Part shown: one piece after another, positions 43,600 through 51,102 of the stretch
Layout of the letters: each line of letters starts with the position of its first letter
Numbering within the stretch: the first letter of the stretch is position 1
NCBI GenBank assembly: GCA_903906425.1
Contig: CAIVKH010000325.1
Coordinates: forward strand, 1 to 64,000
From: an uncultured bacterium
Lineage (GTDB): Bacteria > Verrucomicrobiota > Kiritimatiellia > CAIVKH01
Direction: 5' to 3'
Length of the DNA: 64,000 nt
The notes under the pieces: generated by a model
Seen by the model: only the letters and a program-made list of their open reading frames with translations
Database searches by the model: none
What the model was told of the DNA's origin: nothing
Translations under genes and position numbers: made by a program

Positions 43600-44337
43600 T
43601 CAAATATCCACACGCCGTCCAGATTGCAGCACCGTCGCCATCCGTTCAACCAATTCACAATTCTTGCAGTCGTCCCGTGCTAGCGGCGGATTCGGTGAAT
43701 CAAAAATCTCACGTGCCTGTTTTAACAGCGGCGGAATAATTTCGGGCTGCAATTCGACGGGAACAATTTGTGGATGAAAACGCATTGCGAATCCGTCGTC
43801 ATTCGCCAGCGCCGGAATGTCGTCGGGGCCGATGTCGGTGATCGGTTCATAATAAATCAGGGCGAGACGTTTCACTTTCTCCATGCCGAGCTTTTCAGCG
43901 ATTCGGGCGTAGGCATTCAATTGCAATTCGTACATCGGCTTGAGGGCGTCCTGACCATCTGTATGCCTCGATGTTTTGTAATCGAGAATGAAAAGTCCCA
44001 CTCGTGAGCGGATTATTTCGTCGGGCACTCCAGTCAGAAGTATGCGGAAGTCGCTTTCAATTGATTGAAAAGTCGAATGATGAAGACCGCTGATGGGATC
44101 GCCGCTGATGCCGTCGTTTTCGAGCCAAGCGGGGAGATGGCCGCTGCGATTGCGGGTCAAGTGGGTGATTTTTTTGGAATACGAATCAATGCTGGAAAAG
44201 ATTCCGGGGAAGACCGCATACGGTGTCTTGAAATTCATTTTCGCCTGAAGCCAGAAACAGCGGGGGCAGGCGTCGGGGAGGGCCAAACTGCCTAGATGTT
44301 TGGCGGAGATTCGCAGCGGTGACGGATTCATTTTCAT
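43600..44337 (-). CDS. RecB/Cas4-like PD-(D/E)XK nuclease with two CxxC pairs
   Basis: 245 residues. The nuclease motifs are TGVPDEI (Asp of motif II), LFILDYKTSRHTDG (D-x-K core) and YELQLNAYARIAEKLG (QxxxY helix), the PDDEXK_1/Cas4/RecB C-terminal pattern. CPRC (residues 24-27) and CKNC (about 224-227) could bind Zn or an Fe-S cluster; Cas4 normally uses one N-terminal and three C-terminal cysteines, so the 2+2 split differs. No cas1/cas2 or CRISPR array is near. A phage-type recombination or replication exonuclease is more likely. Start could be the ATG at 44337 or 44331. Confidence 0.75.
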   Translation of the reverse strand: MKMNPSPLRISAKHLGSLALPDACPRCFWLQAKMNFKTPYAVFPGIFSSIDSYSKKITHLTRNRSGHLPAWLENDGISGDPISGLHHSTFQSIESDFRILLTGVPDEIIRSRVGLFILDYKTSRHTDGQDALKPMYELQLNAYARIAEKLGMEKVKRLALIYYEPITDIGPDDIPALANDDGFAMRFHPQIVPVELQPEIIPPLLKQAREIFDSPNPPLARDDCKNCELVERMATVLQSGRRVDI

Positions 44338-44432
44338 GGATTGTCACTGGGTCAGGTGTGCAATCCACGCAAGTGGAAACGATGCGATTATCGCAGCTTT
44401 TGTCGCTCAACAACGGACACTTGCTGATTCAA

Positions 44433-44996
44433 TTATGGCATCACAATCTGCACAATCTCATTAGTTTTGCGGATACCGTATCCCTCACGACATGACGAGT
44501 GGCGTTTGCTCGTTGGCTCCTCTGATTTGGGCGATAGCACCACGTGGATGTCGAATTCAGCGTTTTTTAAGGGCTTATGCGTTTCGTTTGCGTATTCCGT
44601 TATCAAAGTCGTGCGATTGATGCCATGCGGGTGACTGGCGAGAATGTCCCATGCCAAGGCATATCCTGATCCGGCCCGAAACGGATTGTTGGCATGACGG
44701 CGATATTTCGATGTCGTGAATGTTTTCGATGAAGTGGTTTTCTTCGCAATTGGCTCGGCTGCCTTGATCACTTTCGTGGGCGTCTCTTCGTCGCTCTCCT
44801 TCATCAAGGCATCGAATTCATTCCAGCTGAGCTTTCTGCCATAGGTGTGGTCTTTGGACACCCATTCAATCTTCCCCTTTGACACCTTAAGCGTTCCAAA
44901 CACGGTCCCATTCTTCTTCACCTTGAATTCGATGTCAGCATTTCCCAGTTCCCGTTCTGGTATGTTGAAAATCACCTTGTGTTGAGCCATGACCAT
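44433..44996 (-). CDS. Two-part element protein of unknown function
   Basis: 187 residues. N-terminal part (VIFNIPERELGNADIEFKVKKNGTVFGTLKVSKGKIEWVSKDHTYGRKLSWNEFDALM) is a small beta-rich module seen widely in bacterial hypothetical proteins. A charged linker with KKTTSSKTFTTSKYRR follows. The C-terminal 80 residues (SGYALAWDILASHPHGINRTTLITEYANETHKPLKNAEFDIHVVLSPKSEEPTSKRHSSCREGYGIRKTNEIVQIVMP) look like a winged-helix-type domain and recur in the fragment at 41966-42205. It is upstream of the nuclease gene on the same strand. The function is unknown. Confidence 0.65.
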   Translation of the reverse strand: MVMAQHKVIFNIPERELGNADIEFKVKKNGTVFGTLKVSKGKIEWVSKDHTYGRKLSWNEFDALMKESDEETPTKVIKAAEPIAKKTTSSKTFTTSKYRRHANNPFRAGSGYALAWDILASHPHGINRTTLITEYANETHKPLKNAEFDIHVVLSPKSEEPTSKRHSSCREGYGIRKTNEIVQIVMP

Positions 44997-45026
44997 TCTC
45001 CTTCTTTTAGTTCGAGTGTTCCTTTT

Positions 45027-45460
45027 TCACATTTGTTCCGCCTGCGACTGATACCCCTCATACCACTTCGACTTGAACATCGGGTTGACCCGTGGATCGG
45101 TCAGTTTTTTGTAGAGGTCGAGTTTCGTGTTCACGAAATCGAGCAACAGGTCGTCCACTTCCTTGAAGAATTTGTAGCGTTTGTTTTCGACGCTGTTGTC
45201 GCCGTGCATGAAATCCCGCAGGCCCGCATTTTGGTTGAGGCGTTCCTGCATCCGTTCGATGTCCACCTTGTCATCTTCGGTCAGATTCGTTCCGTAGGTG
45301 TCATTCAGCACTTTAATGATGTGGCTCAAGAAGTCTCGTGCATCATCCTGTGGCTGCGGGGTGTCAGTTCCCATCGGCGGAAGGGTGCTGTCCTTTTTCG
45401 TCAGCGAAATCGAGCCGCTGGCTTGTCTTCGTTCATATAAGAACCTTTCTTCGTTTTTAC
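45027..45460 (-). pseudogene. C-terminal fragment of a type I restriction enzyme R subunit (HsdR-like)
   Basis: The frame (open to 45515) contains GSISLTKKDSTLPP, DFLSHIIKVLNDTYGTNLTEDDKVDIERMQERLN, RDFMHGDNSVENKRYKFFKEVDDLLLDFVNTKLDLYKKLTDPRVNPMFKSKWYEGY. This matches the helical C-terminal tail of HsdR proteins (LSxIIxxLNExFGTxFTxxDKxxxEQ, then NSxENFxxxFxxxxxxxLxxxxxxNxxLYKKI). The nuclease and helicase domains (about 850 residues) are missing and no hsdM/hsdS is present. The first 25 or so residues of the open frame do not match. It is a decayed restriction locus. Confidence 0.62.
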
Positions 45461-45804
45461 TACATTCACCATCCCAGATACTTACACAGCATTCAAGCAA
45501 ATAGTGATGCAACACGTTGAATATGCGACTGTTGTAAATCTGTAGTGGCTATTGGCGGAGATTCCCTGTCGAGTGGCAGGAACGGAACGGCAGGCTGCTT
45601 GAGAATGGACCGTCAATGGGCTTCGAGGTCTGATGGGGCGGACAAATCGAGTTCGCCGCTTCCGCTTGGGCGATGTCCAATTCTTTTCAGAGTGGGGAAT
45701 TCCCCCGAACAATTTGCAGTGGCGGGAGGGATGCCCAATTGAGCCAACTAGGATCTTGATGGACGGGCACGAGCAGTCAGACCCTAGCTGCGGAACAAAG
45801 ACAA

Positions 45805-46578
45805 CTACATCTTCGTCTTGATGAATTTGATATCTGTCCGGAACTGCTGAATACAATCGTAGTCCGAGGTGTTCAAATCCATTCCCCTTCCGTTGATTGA
45901 AATTAGTGCATCAACGCTGTCCGATGTATCCATGCTCATCACCATTTTGGCGAATGCCGGGAAACGGTCATAGTATTCGCACAATCTGTCCAGTGTATCG
46001 TTCATTGAGTCTGGCCCTCTTTGTGCATAAACAGTCTGTATTACCACCCATTTCGCCCAGTCGAGTTCGGACCATGAACACCCGTGATTTCTCATTCGCT
46101 GGTGAATGTTTGAGACCAACCTGCTTCCTTCGGTAGATGCCATAAGTTTCTCGAAGGACTTTTGCTCTCGGACATCTTTGCTTGAGGCAGAGGCACCCGC
46201 CATATTGGGACTATTTTCCACCGTATCGCTGACGGAATGCTCAAGATGACTTTTGGAGCGGATTAGCAGAATAACGCAAACGACGGCAATTATAATTGCC
46301 ACTATGCTAATCACCGTTGCTAATTGATAAGAAGATTGCGGTTCAGGAGCAGTCGCTTTGGTTGGCGATCTAGGTATTTCAATAGGTGCGTCACAATGCG
46401 GACAGTGAAACTGCGTATAAACCCTCATGGCGTGTTCGTAATCGCCAATTGGAATGGTCACAATCTTCTTGCAACTGTAGCAGGAGAACTTTTTCTCTGT
46501 TTCGAGACTTGAACCGCAGTATCGGCAAACCTTCGCTTCATCCTGAATCAATTCGGCACAATATTTGCACTTTGTCAT
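45805..46578 (-). CDS. Zinc-ribbon membrane protein of unknown function
   Basis: 257 residues. The N-terminus has CKYCAELIQDEAKVCRYCG (a double-knuckle ribbon), then CYSCKK and CPHCDAPIE (second ribbon). A single transmembrane helix (LATVISIVAIIIAVVCVILLI, about 86-106) is followed by an extracytoplasmic or lumenal helical domain (about 130-257) without recognised motifs. The ribbons would be cytoplasmic. It starts 12 bp after the 514-residue gene and is probably co-transcribed with it and with the short ribbon peptide upstream. Confidence 0.68.
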   Translation of the reverse strand: MTKCKYCAELIQDEAKVCRYCGSSLETEKKFSCYSCKKIVTIPIGDYEHAMRVYTQFHCPHCDAPIEIPRSPTKATAPEPQSSYQLATVISIVAIIIAVVCVILLIRSKSHLEHSVSDTVENSPNMAGASASSKDVREQKSFEKLMASTEGSRLVSNIHQRMRNHGCSWSELDWAKWVVIQTVYAQRGPDSMNDTLDRLCEYYDRFPAFAKMVMSMDTSDSVDALISINGRGMDLNTSDYDCIQQFRTDIKFIKTKM

Positions 46579-46590
46579 CGGATAGCGGCC

Positions 46591-48135
46591 TCAATAAACG
46601 ACCCAAAGTCCTGTATCTTCGTCAAAGTGAACCCTGTATGTGCGAACCTGAAAGTTTCCGATGGCCGCACCACCCCCGATGGTCATTTCTCTCATGGCAT
46701 CTGTTGTTCCCTGCTGATTAGCATTCAGCCTAGTTGCGGCATTCATTGCGTCCTGCTTCGTCTTGTATGCGCCGTAAAACCCACCATAGCGTTGTTTGAG
46801 GTATGTCGCCCGGTCTTGTGTCGCCTGTTGCTCCTGTCTCAATTGTTCCTTACCTCTGTTGATTGAAACTGCACGTTCTCGCTCCATTTCGGCGGCATTC
46901 GCAAGATCGGTGTCGCTATCTACCGGCACGGCAAGAAAGGCGTACATACTTTTGCAACTGTCATCAATTGCTACTGCAACTTTGCCGTCATGTCGCTGCA
47001 TTTCCTTCATTTGCAATATGGTTTTGTCACCTATTTTCAAGAAACTGCTTTGTCTGCGTATAGCTGTAGGATAGGCATCCTCCAGAAGCAGACGGTTAAG
47101 CCGTTGCAATTCGTCTCCAGACGGATTGCTTGTCAACAATTGGAGGGTTTCATTCCTAAGCCTGATGTTTCCAAATCGTGTAGAATCATAAATGGTCTTA
47201 GTCTGAATGATATTTGCAATATCTTCCAAAAGTGCAATTTCACGATTTATCGGTGTGTTAAGACGCTTCACTTCGTCGTTCGCTGACGGTATCTTTATAC
47301 CATACGTCTGTCCTAACCTCTTATCATATAACCACCATGTATTACCCTCTTTTCTTACTATATTTGGATACACTTTGCTTTCGACATATGGAATTAACTT
47401 GCGATCAACTACGCATCGTCCGTCATTGGATAGGTGTTCATAGAGAAATGCGGACAAGGGATTGGTCTTCATGGCAAGTTGATTTACAAAAGAGTTTATG
47501 TCCGAGACGTTGTTAAAGCTGAATAACATCCCTGATCCGGTTTTGTCATTGATGGGGTTGCAAAACGATGCCGTTTGTTCCCATTTCCAATCCCAGTCGC
47601 CGTCTTGACCACAGGCTGCTGCAAACCACTTGATCATGTCTTCGTTCACGAGTTGTTGTCCCATGCTATAACGAACGGCAACAATTGTGTGCTTCTGATT
47701 AAAGTAGGTAATAAAATAATTAGTGTTCTGAGTTTCAGCCCATCGAAATTTGTCATAAGATAACAAATCAGCCCGAGATGAACGTACCGACATGAACGGA
47801 TCACCGAATATACGCTTAGGATAACCTTCCCCTTTGCCCAGATAATCGGCAATAAAAGTGCCATTCGTGCCCGATGATGAATCAATTGGATTCCTGCCAG
47901 AGTAATTGCGGGTAGTGCCTGCCGCAAGACGCCTTGTCACATTCGCTTTTATTGCCATCCATTGTGCGCTGTTGGGCTGGACCTTTATCACGGATGACTC
48001 GATTGGCGTGTCTTGTGTTTTGGGGGATATCGCAGTTTGCGGTGGAGGAGAAGTGACTTCCTGCGGAGCCGCCTTCACTTCTTCACAAAATGGCCACAAA
48101 CTGAATATGATTATTGACCACAGGATTTTATTCAT
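46591..48135 (-). CDS. Exported protein of unknown function, AT-rich gene
   Basis: 514 residues with a probable signal peptide MNKILWSIIIFSLWPFCEEVKA. No domain is recognised. The central part has many aromatic residues (FRWAETQNTNYFITYFNQKHTIVAVRYSMGQQLVNEDMIKWFAAACGQDG). A helical, Gln/Arg-rich segment (EMERERAVSINRGKEQLRQEQQATQDRATYLKQRYGGFYGAYKTKQDAMNAATRL) precedes a short C-terminal beta segment. GC content is clearly lower than in the chromosomal genes, consistent with transfer. It forms an apparent operon with the zinc-ribbon membrane protein. Confidence 0.65.
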   Translation of the reverse strand: MNKILWSIIIFSLWPFCEEVKAAPQEVTSPPPQTAISPKTQDTPIESSVIKVQPNSAQWMAIKANVTRRLAAGTTRNYSGRNPIDSSSGTNGTFIADYLGKGEGYPKRIFGDPFMSVRSSRADLLSYDKFRWAETQNTNYFITYFNQKHTIVAVRYSMGQQLVNEDMIKWFAAACGQDGDWDWKWEQTASFCNPINDKTGSGMLFSFNNVSDINSFVNQLAMKTNPLSAFLYEHLSNDGRCVVDRKLIPYVESKVYPNIVRKEGNTWWLYDKRLGQTYGIKIPSANDEVKRLNTPINREIALLEDIANIIQTKTIYDSTRFGNIRLRNETLQLLTSNPSGDELQRLNRLLLEDAYPTAIRRQSSFLKIGDKTILQMKEMQRHDGKVAVAIDDSCKSMYAFLAVPVDSDTDLANAAEMERERAVSINRGKEQLRQEQQATQDRATYLKQRYGGFYGAYKTKQDAMNAATRLNANQQGTTDAMREMTIGGGAAIGNFQVRTYRVHFDEDTGLWVVY

Positions 48136-48184
48136 CTTGCTTTGCTCTCATTTGAATTAGCGATGTGTAATGAGACTCTCATCA

Positions 48185-48268
48185 TCATGTCGCTTTCATG
48201 CCGACAACTTTTTCGTCTGCCGCAATATGGTTGTGGCAGTACGGGCACTCAAATTTGATGTCGGCCAT
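48185..48268 (-). pseudogene. 27-residue half zinc ribbon, truncated relative of the 51103-51492 protein
   Basis: ATG at 48268 encodes DIKFECPYCHNHIAADEKVVGMKA and then stops just before the position of the second CPxC pair. The start of the protein at 51103-51492 reads DIEFNCPRCKERIVSDESIIGREANCPHC, so the match covers the first half exactly. With only one CxxC the ribbon cannot close. It could be a pseudogene or a leader peptide of the operon starting 50 bp downstream. Confidence 0.55.
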
Positions 48269-48803
48269 GTTTCACCTCTGCTCGTTCAGCGGTCAGATTC
48301 ATGTTTACCATTTGACCCCCCGCCTGCCGATTTGATTTTTTGCGCTTGCTGCGACGTTGATGAACCGACGCAAGGGACAAACGCATTCTCTGGCACAGGT
48401 ATGCCCATGTCATGCCCCCGAAGTGAAAACCGTTTTCCGCCTCAAGGGATGCCTTGCGACTAGTGCGACGAGCTTTTGTTTTTAACGGGACTCCCGAAAC
48501 GAAAAATCCCACTCACGGATCAAGGGATGCCTTTTGCTTTTGACGAATTTTGGATTTCGCAGCGGAAGGGTTCCCACGGCCCTGAATGAAGTGGCCCAAG
48601 AATTATTGTTTCAGCAGTGGCAAAGTCAGGCGTTCAGGATGTCCCAATCCTCGCTCGTCCTGCGTCGGAGGATGAGGTGTTCGATGGGGCAGCTAAACAA
48701 TTTGTCGCCATTGAGATTCACGGCGTCGTGGCGGATCGGCCCAAAATCTTGCGACGGACGCAGTCGGATGTAATCTTACTGGTAAGAATAACAGGAGAAT
48801 ACC
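48269..48803. other. Gap with a repeat block and no convincing gene
   Basis: About 535 bp. It contains the second GAAAACCGTTTTC palindrome and a repeated motif TCAAGGGATGCCTT at about 48441-48454 and 48524-48537. Open frames are short, show no family resemblance and lack good starts. It probably holds debris of earlier insertions plus the promoter of the AbrB-type gene. Confidence 0.5.
48425..48437. repeat. GAAAACCGTTTTC palindrome, copy 2
   Basis: The same 13-bp perfect inverted repeat as at 40812-40824, with matching flanks (AAGT before, TGCC-x-TGCG after). It lies about 155 bp upstream of the short ribbon peptide on the minus strand. Confidence 0.5.
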
Positions 48804-49118
48804 GTGGAAGCATTGGCAACAACACGCATGTCCTCAAAGGGGCAGGTCGTAATACCGGAGGACATCCGCAACCGAATGGGACTGCGGACAGGCAACCAGT
48901 TCGTCGTGGTGGGCAGGAAAGATGTGGTGATTTTGAAAAGCATCCAGCCGCCCTCGATGGATGAATTTGACAGCCTGATTCAGGAAACCCGGAGGCAGGC
49001 TCGTCGGGCTGGTATGAAGCCGACGGCGATTTCAAAAGCGATTCATTGTGCTCGGACGAATTCAGACGATGGCAAAAGTTGTTCGCAGTCGACTGCGGAA
49101 CGGAAGCAGAAGTCGTAA
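48804..49118 (+). CDS. AbrB/SpoVT-type DNA-binding protein, orphan antitoxin candidate
   Basis: 104 residues from a GTG. The swapped-hairpin signature TTRMSSKGQVVIPEDIRNRMGLRTGNQFVVVGRKDVVILKSI is clear. The C-terminal SMDEFDSLIQETRRQARRAGMKPTAISKAI is like the toxin-binding tail of VapB/AbrB-type antitoxins whose partner is normally a PIN-domain ribonuclease. No PIN gene follows; instead a higBA pair begins 60 bp downstream. The last 20 residues (CARTNSDDGKSCSQSTAERKQKS) look unconserved and may arise from a frameshift after ISKAIHRAR-type sequence. Confidence 0.75.
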   Translation: MEALATTRMSSKGQVVIPEDIRNRMGLRTGNQFVVVGRKDVVILKSIQPPSMDEFDSLIQETRRQARRAGMKPTAISKAIHCARTNSDDGKSCSQSTAERKQKS

Positions 49119-49142
49119 ATGTTGTTTGATGTAAAAGAAAAA

Positions 49143-49157
49143 TTCCCAAAATGGGAA
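49143..49157. promoter_or_regulatory. Candidate HigBA operator
   Basis: Perfect 6-bp inverted repeat TTCCCA-AAA-TGGGAA ending 20 bp before the higB start. Type II antitoxins such as HigA usually autoregulate at such dyads. This is inferred. Confidence 0.5.
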
Positions 49158-49177
49158 CATCGGGGTATATTGACGTA

Positions 49178-49471
49178 ATGAGAGTGATTGCCCGTTCAAC
49201 GCTGCGAAAGTTCTGGGAGCGACATCCAGATGCGGAGCAGCCTTTGCGTGCATGGCATTCAGAAGCGGAAAAAGCTGAATGGCGGATTCCGGGGGACATC
49301 GAGCGGGATTATCCATCGGCCAGCATCGTGGGCGGAAATCGTGTTGTGTTCAACGTCTGCGGGAACAAGTACCGGCTTGTGGTGAAGGTGCTGTATGCGT
49401 TCGGTGTGGCGTATATCCGTTTCATTGGCAAACACGGCGATTATGACAGGATAGATGTGGAGACGATCTGA
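49178..49471 (+). CDS. higB: HigB-type mRNA interferase toxin
   Basis: 97 residues. The sequence MRVIARSTLRKFWERHPDAEQPLRAWHSEAEKAEW, then YPSASIVGGNRVVFNVCGNKYRLVVKVLYAFGVAYIRFIGKHGDYDRID, matches the HigB_toxin family (RelE-like fold, ribosome-dependent mRNA cleavage). The ATG at 49178 places the conserved MRVI at the start. The toxin precedes the antitoxin, as is usual for higBA, and the stop shares a base with the next start (TGATG). Confidence 0.92.
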   Translation: MRVIARSTLRKFWERHPDAEQPLRAWHSEAEKAEWRIPGDIERDYPSASIVGGNRVVFNVCGNKYRLVVKVLYAFGVAYIRFIGKHGDYDRIDVETI

Positions 49472-49824
49472 TGAAAATTCAACCGATCAAGAGCGAACGG
49501 GATCACGAACTGGCGTTGAAGGAAATTGACCGTCTGTCGGACTCAAAACCGAATACGGCAAACGGCGATTTACTGGAATTGTGGGTGCTATTGGTGGAAG
49601 CCTACGAAGCCAAACATCACGCCATTCCGCCGCCCGATCCGATTGAGGCGATTAAATTCCGCATGGAACAGATGGGGCTATCCAACACGGATCTTGCTGA
49701 ATATCTGGGCGGCAAGAATCGAGTATCCGAAGTCATGGGCCGCAAACGAAGCCTGTCGGTGAACATGATGAGGCGGTTGCACAAGGAATTGCATATTCCG
49801 GCAGATTCGCTGTTGGCGGTCTGA
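49471..49824 (+). CDS. higA: HigA-type antitoxin with HTH_XRE domain
   Basis: 117 residues. An N-terminal helical part (MKIQPIKSERDHELALKEIDRLSDSKPNTANGDLLELWVLLVEAYEAKHHAIPPPDPIEAIKFRMEQMGLS) is followed by a helix-turn-helix (NTDLAEYLGGKNRVSEVMGRKRSLSVNMMRRLHKELHIPADSLL). This is the standard HigA form of this subfamily. It neutralises HigB and represses the operon. Overlaps higB by 1 bp, so translation is coupled. Confidence 0.93.
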   Translation: MKIQPIKSERDHELALKEIDRLSDSKPNTANGDLLELWVLLVEAYEAKHHAIPPPDPIEAIKFRMEQMGLSNTDLAEYLGGKNRVSEVMGRKRSLSVNMMRRLHKELHIPADSLLAV

Positions 49825-49869
49825 TTGTGCGGCTTTGTTCAGAAAAACGTCCATGTTTTCAGTGTTCCG

Positions 49870-49887
49870 GTGGACATAAAGTGGACA
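49870..49887 (+). promoter_or_regulatory. Candidate integrase arm-type sites, right end
   Basis: Two direct GTGGACA copies at 49870-49876 and 49881-49887 (11-bp step), preceded by CCG and followed by CTTT as in the left pair. They lie about 120 bp inside attR. Confidence 0.45.
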
Positions 49888-50005
49888 CTTTCGACTCTTT
49901 TCCCGCTTTTCTCGCTTGTGTTGTTGATTTTAACGTCCGTCGCAACTGACTAAAAGGCATTGGATTCTGCGATAAATTGGCGATTCCAAACACTAGCCCG
50001 GTGCT

Positions 50006-50052
50006 CTTGACATGGAAGAGGTCACAGGTTCAAGTCCTGTATTGCCCACCAG
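50006..50052 (+). repeat. Right attachment site (attR), 3' half of tRNA-Val
   Basis: A 47-bp copy of 40074-40120 with one substitution in the T loop. There is no D arm or acceptor 5' strand upstream, so no complete tRNA forms. It is the displaced chromosomal 3' half of the tRNA gene. Confidence 0.9.
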
Positions 50053-50207
50053 CCCAATACTTCAATTTTCCTAAAGAATTCTGCTGTTTTTGGCGTGTCC
50101 GTCATTCGGGGCTTTTGCGCCAGTTTGGTTGGCAATAGGTTTTCGCCGCCAGCCACCTTCCCAACTGAAAATGGACTTTCGTTGAGCGGGGCGGGTTCCG
50201 GTTTTCG

Positions 50208-50516
50208 TCAAGCTGCGGCACGGTGGACGTCCGAGTCAGCCGGGTGCAGTTCTTCGCCAATCCACTCTTTGCCATCCCATGAAAACCACCACTGCCCTTC
50301 GTTGAATTCAATACCTGCCAAGCGTGGATATTTCAGGACAACGTGATGCCACGGATGAGCATTGGCAGCGATGAAGGGTGCCTTGTTATGCGACACGAAA
50401 ACACGGATGTCAGGAGAGCCGTCGCATCTGTATGAAACAAATACGGGCTGCTTCACTTTCTGTGCCAACAGATCATCGGACAGACTTGCCGTGATGATCT
50501 TCTGTTTCGGGTTCAT
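50208..50516 (-). CDS. Hypothetical protein, accessory region
   Basis: 102 residues, not recognised. It has a mixed alpha/beta composition with many aromatics (QPVFVSYRCDGSPDIRVFVSHNKAPFIAANAHPWHHVVLKYPRLAGIEFNEGQWWFSWDGKEWIGEEL), which looks like a real small globular protein. It lies outside attR but still in the stretch without palindromes. Confidence 0.55.
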   Translation of the reverse strand: MNPKQKIITASLSDDLLAQKVKQPVFVSYRCDGSPDIRVFVSHNKAPFIAANAHPWHHVVLKYPRLAGIEFNEGQWWFSWDGKEWIGEELHPADSDVHRAAA

Positions 50517-50628
50517 GCCAGAAGTTTATCCAAAATATTCAACATAGCGAGCATGATAAAAGGCACAGACTGAAATTCATCACAGCTGCATTGCCGCAGC
50601 GATGAATTTGAAAACCATTGGGGGTGAA

Positions 50629-50865
50629 CTACGGCGAAAAAACATGCGGTTCGGGAATCACGTCCGCTTCGGCTGATGAGCGTCTTTGGCGCAGAACTTG
50701 CGTCATTTCAGGTAAGTCGGAGATGCGATAATCATTGCCGTCCAACTTGACCCATTCCCCATCCGTCACCATGACGGGTTTCTTGCCGTGCTCCGCCCAA
50801 TATGCCTCAACGTAATCTTCAAGGATCGCTTCGGCGTTCACTTCACATGACGATGTTGTTCTCAT
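50629..50865 (-). CDS. Small acidic hypothetical protein
   Basis: 78 residues, unrecognised: VNAEAILEDYVEAYWAEHGKKPVMVTDGEWVKLDGNDYRISDLPEMTQVLRQRR. The balanced composition and the D-G-x-W-V-x-L-x-G-x-x-Y-x-I pattern suggest a true gene. It is on the same strand as the previous entry, 112 bp upstream of it. Confidence 0.5.
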   Translation of the reverse strand: MRTTSSCEVNAEAILEDYVEAYWAEHGKKPVMVTDGEWVKLDGNDYRISDLPEMTQVLRQRRSSAEADVIPEPHVFSP

Positions 50866-51102
50866 GGCTACATCCCATCCTGTCGGGTGAACATTAGCCC
50901 GTTTTTCAAGTCCGACAATCGTGTTTCGTTCCCACAGGCAGGCGATGCGTCGGATCCTTCTAATTGATTAAATTCGGCGTTTGTTCGTCACTTGGTGTGA
51001 TTTTGTGACGGGAAACCTTTGGTTCGAAAAAGACTCGTCAGCGATCAGTCTTGTGCCTGCTCAATTCATCAGGCATAATTCCGCGCAGAGGGAAGAACGA
51101 TC

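Larger units (their letters stand above)
40121..50005. mobile_element. Integrative element in tRNA-Val, about 9.9 kb
   Basis: Bounded by the 47-bp direct repeats. It has a tyrosine integrase near the tRNA end, lower GC than the surroundings, no TTCCAATSATTGGAA palindromes and no housekeeping genes. Cargo: small unknown proteins, a RecB/Cas4-like nuclease with a small partner, zinc-ribbon proteins, an AbrB-type protein and a HigBA toxin-antitoxin pair. Several genes are broken (serine recombinase, HsdR end, a truncated paralogue), so it looks old and degraded, possibly a prophage or ICE remnant. No conjugation or capsid genes are seen. Confidence 0.87.
49825..50207. other. Right end of the element and non-coding sequence beyond it
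   Basis: About 380 bp between higA and the next gene, with no coding frame. It holds the right arm-type sites (49870-49887) and attR (50006-50052). Confidence 0.6.

Noticed and set aside
43600..44337. CRISPR-associated Cas4
   Set aside because: The cysteine layout is 2+2 rather than 1+3, and no cas1, cas2 or repeat array is present.
45516..45804. Minus-strand open frame of about 120 codons containing an SPKRKRRTRFVRP-like stretch
   Set aside because: It lacks a plausible start and domain pattern and looks like translated intergenic repeat debris.
48617..48964. Open frame of 115 codons overlapping the AbrB-type gene
   Set aside because: It overlaps the clearly coding AbrB-type frame, and the part upstream shows no family resemblance.
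50006..50052. Second tRNA-Val gene
   Set aside because: Only the 3' half is present; no acceptor 5' strand or D arm precedes it.
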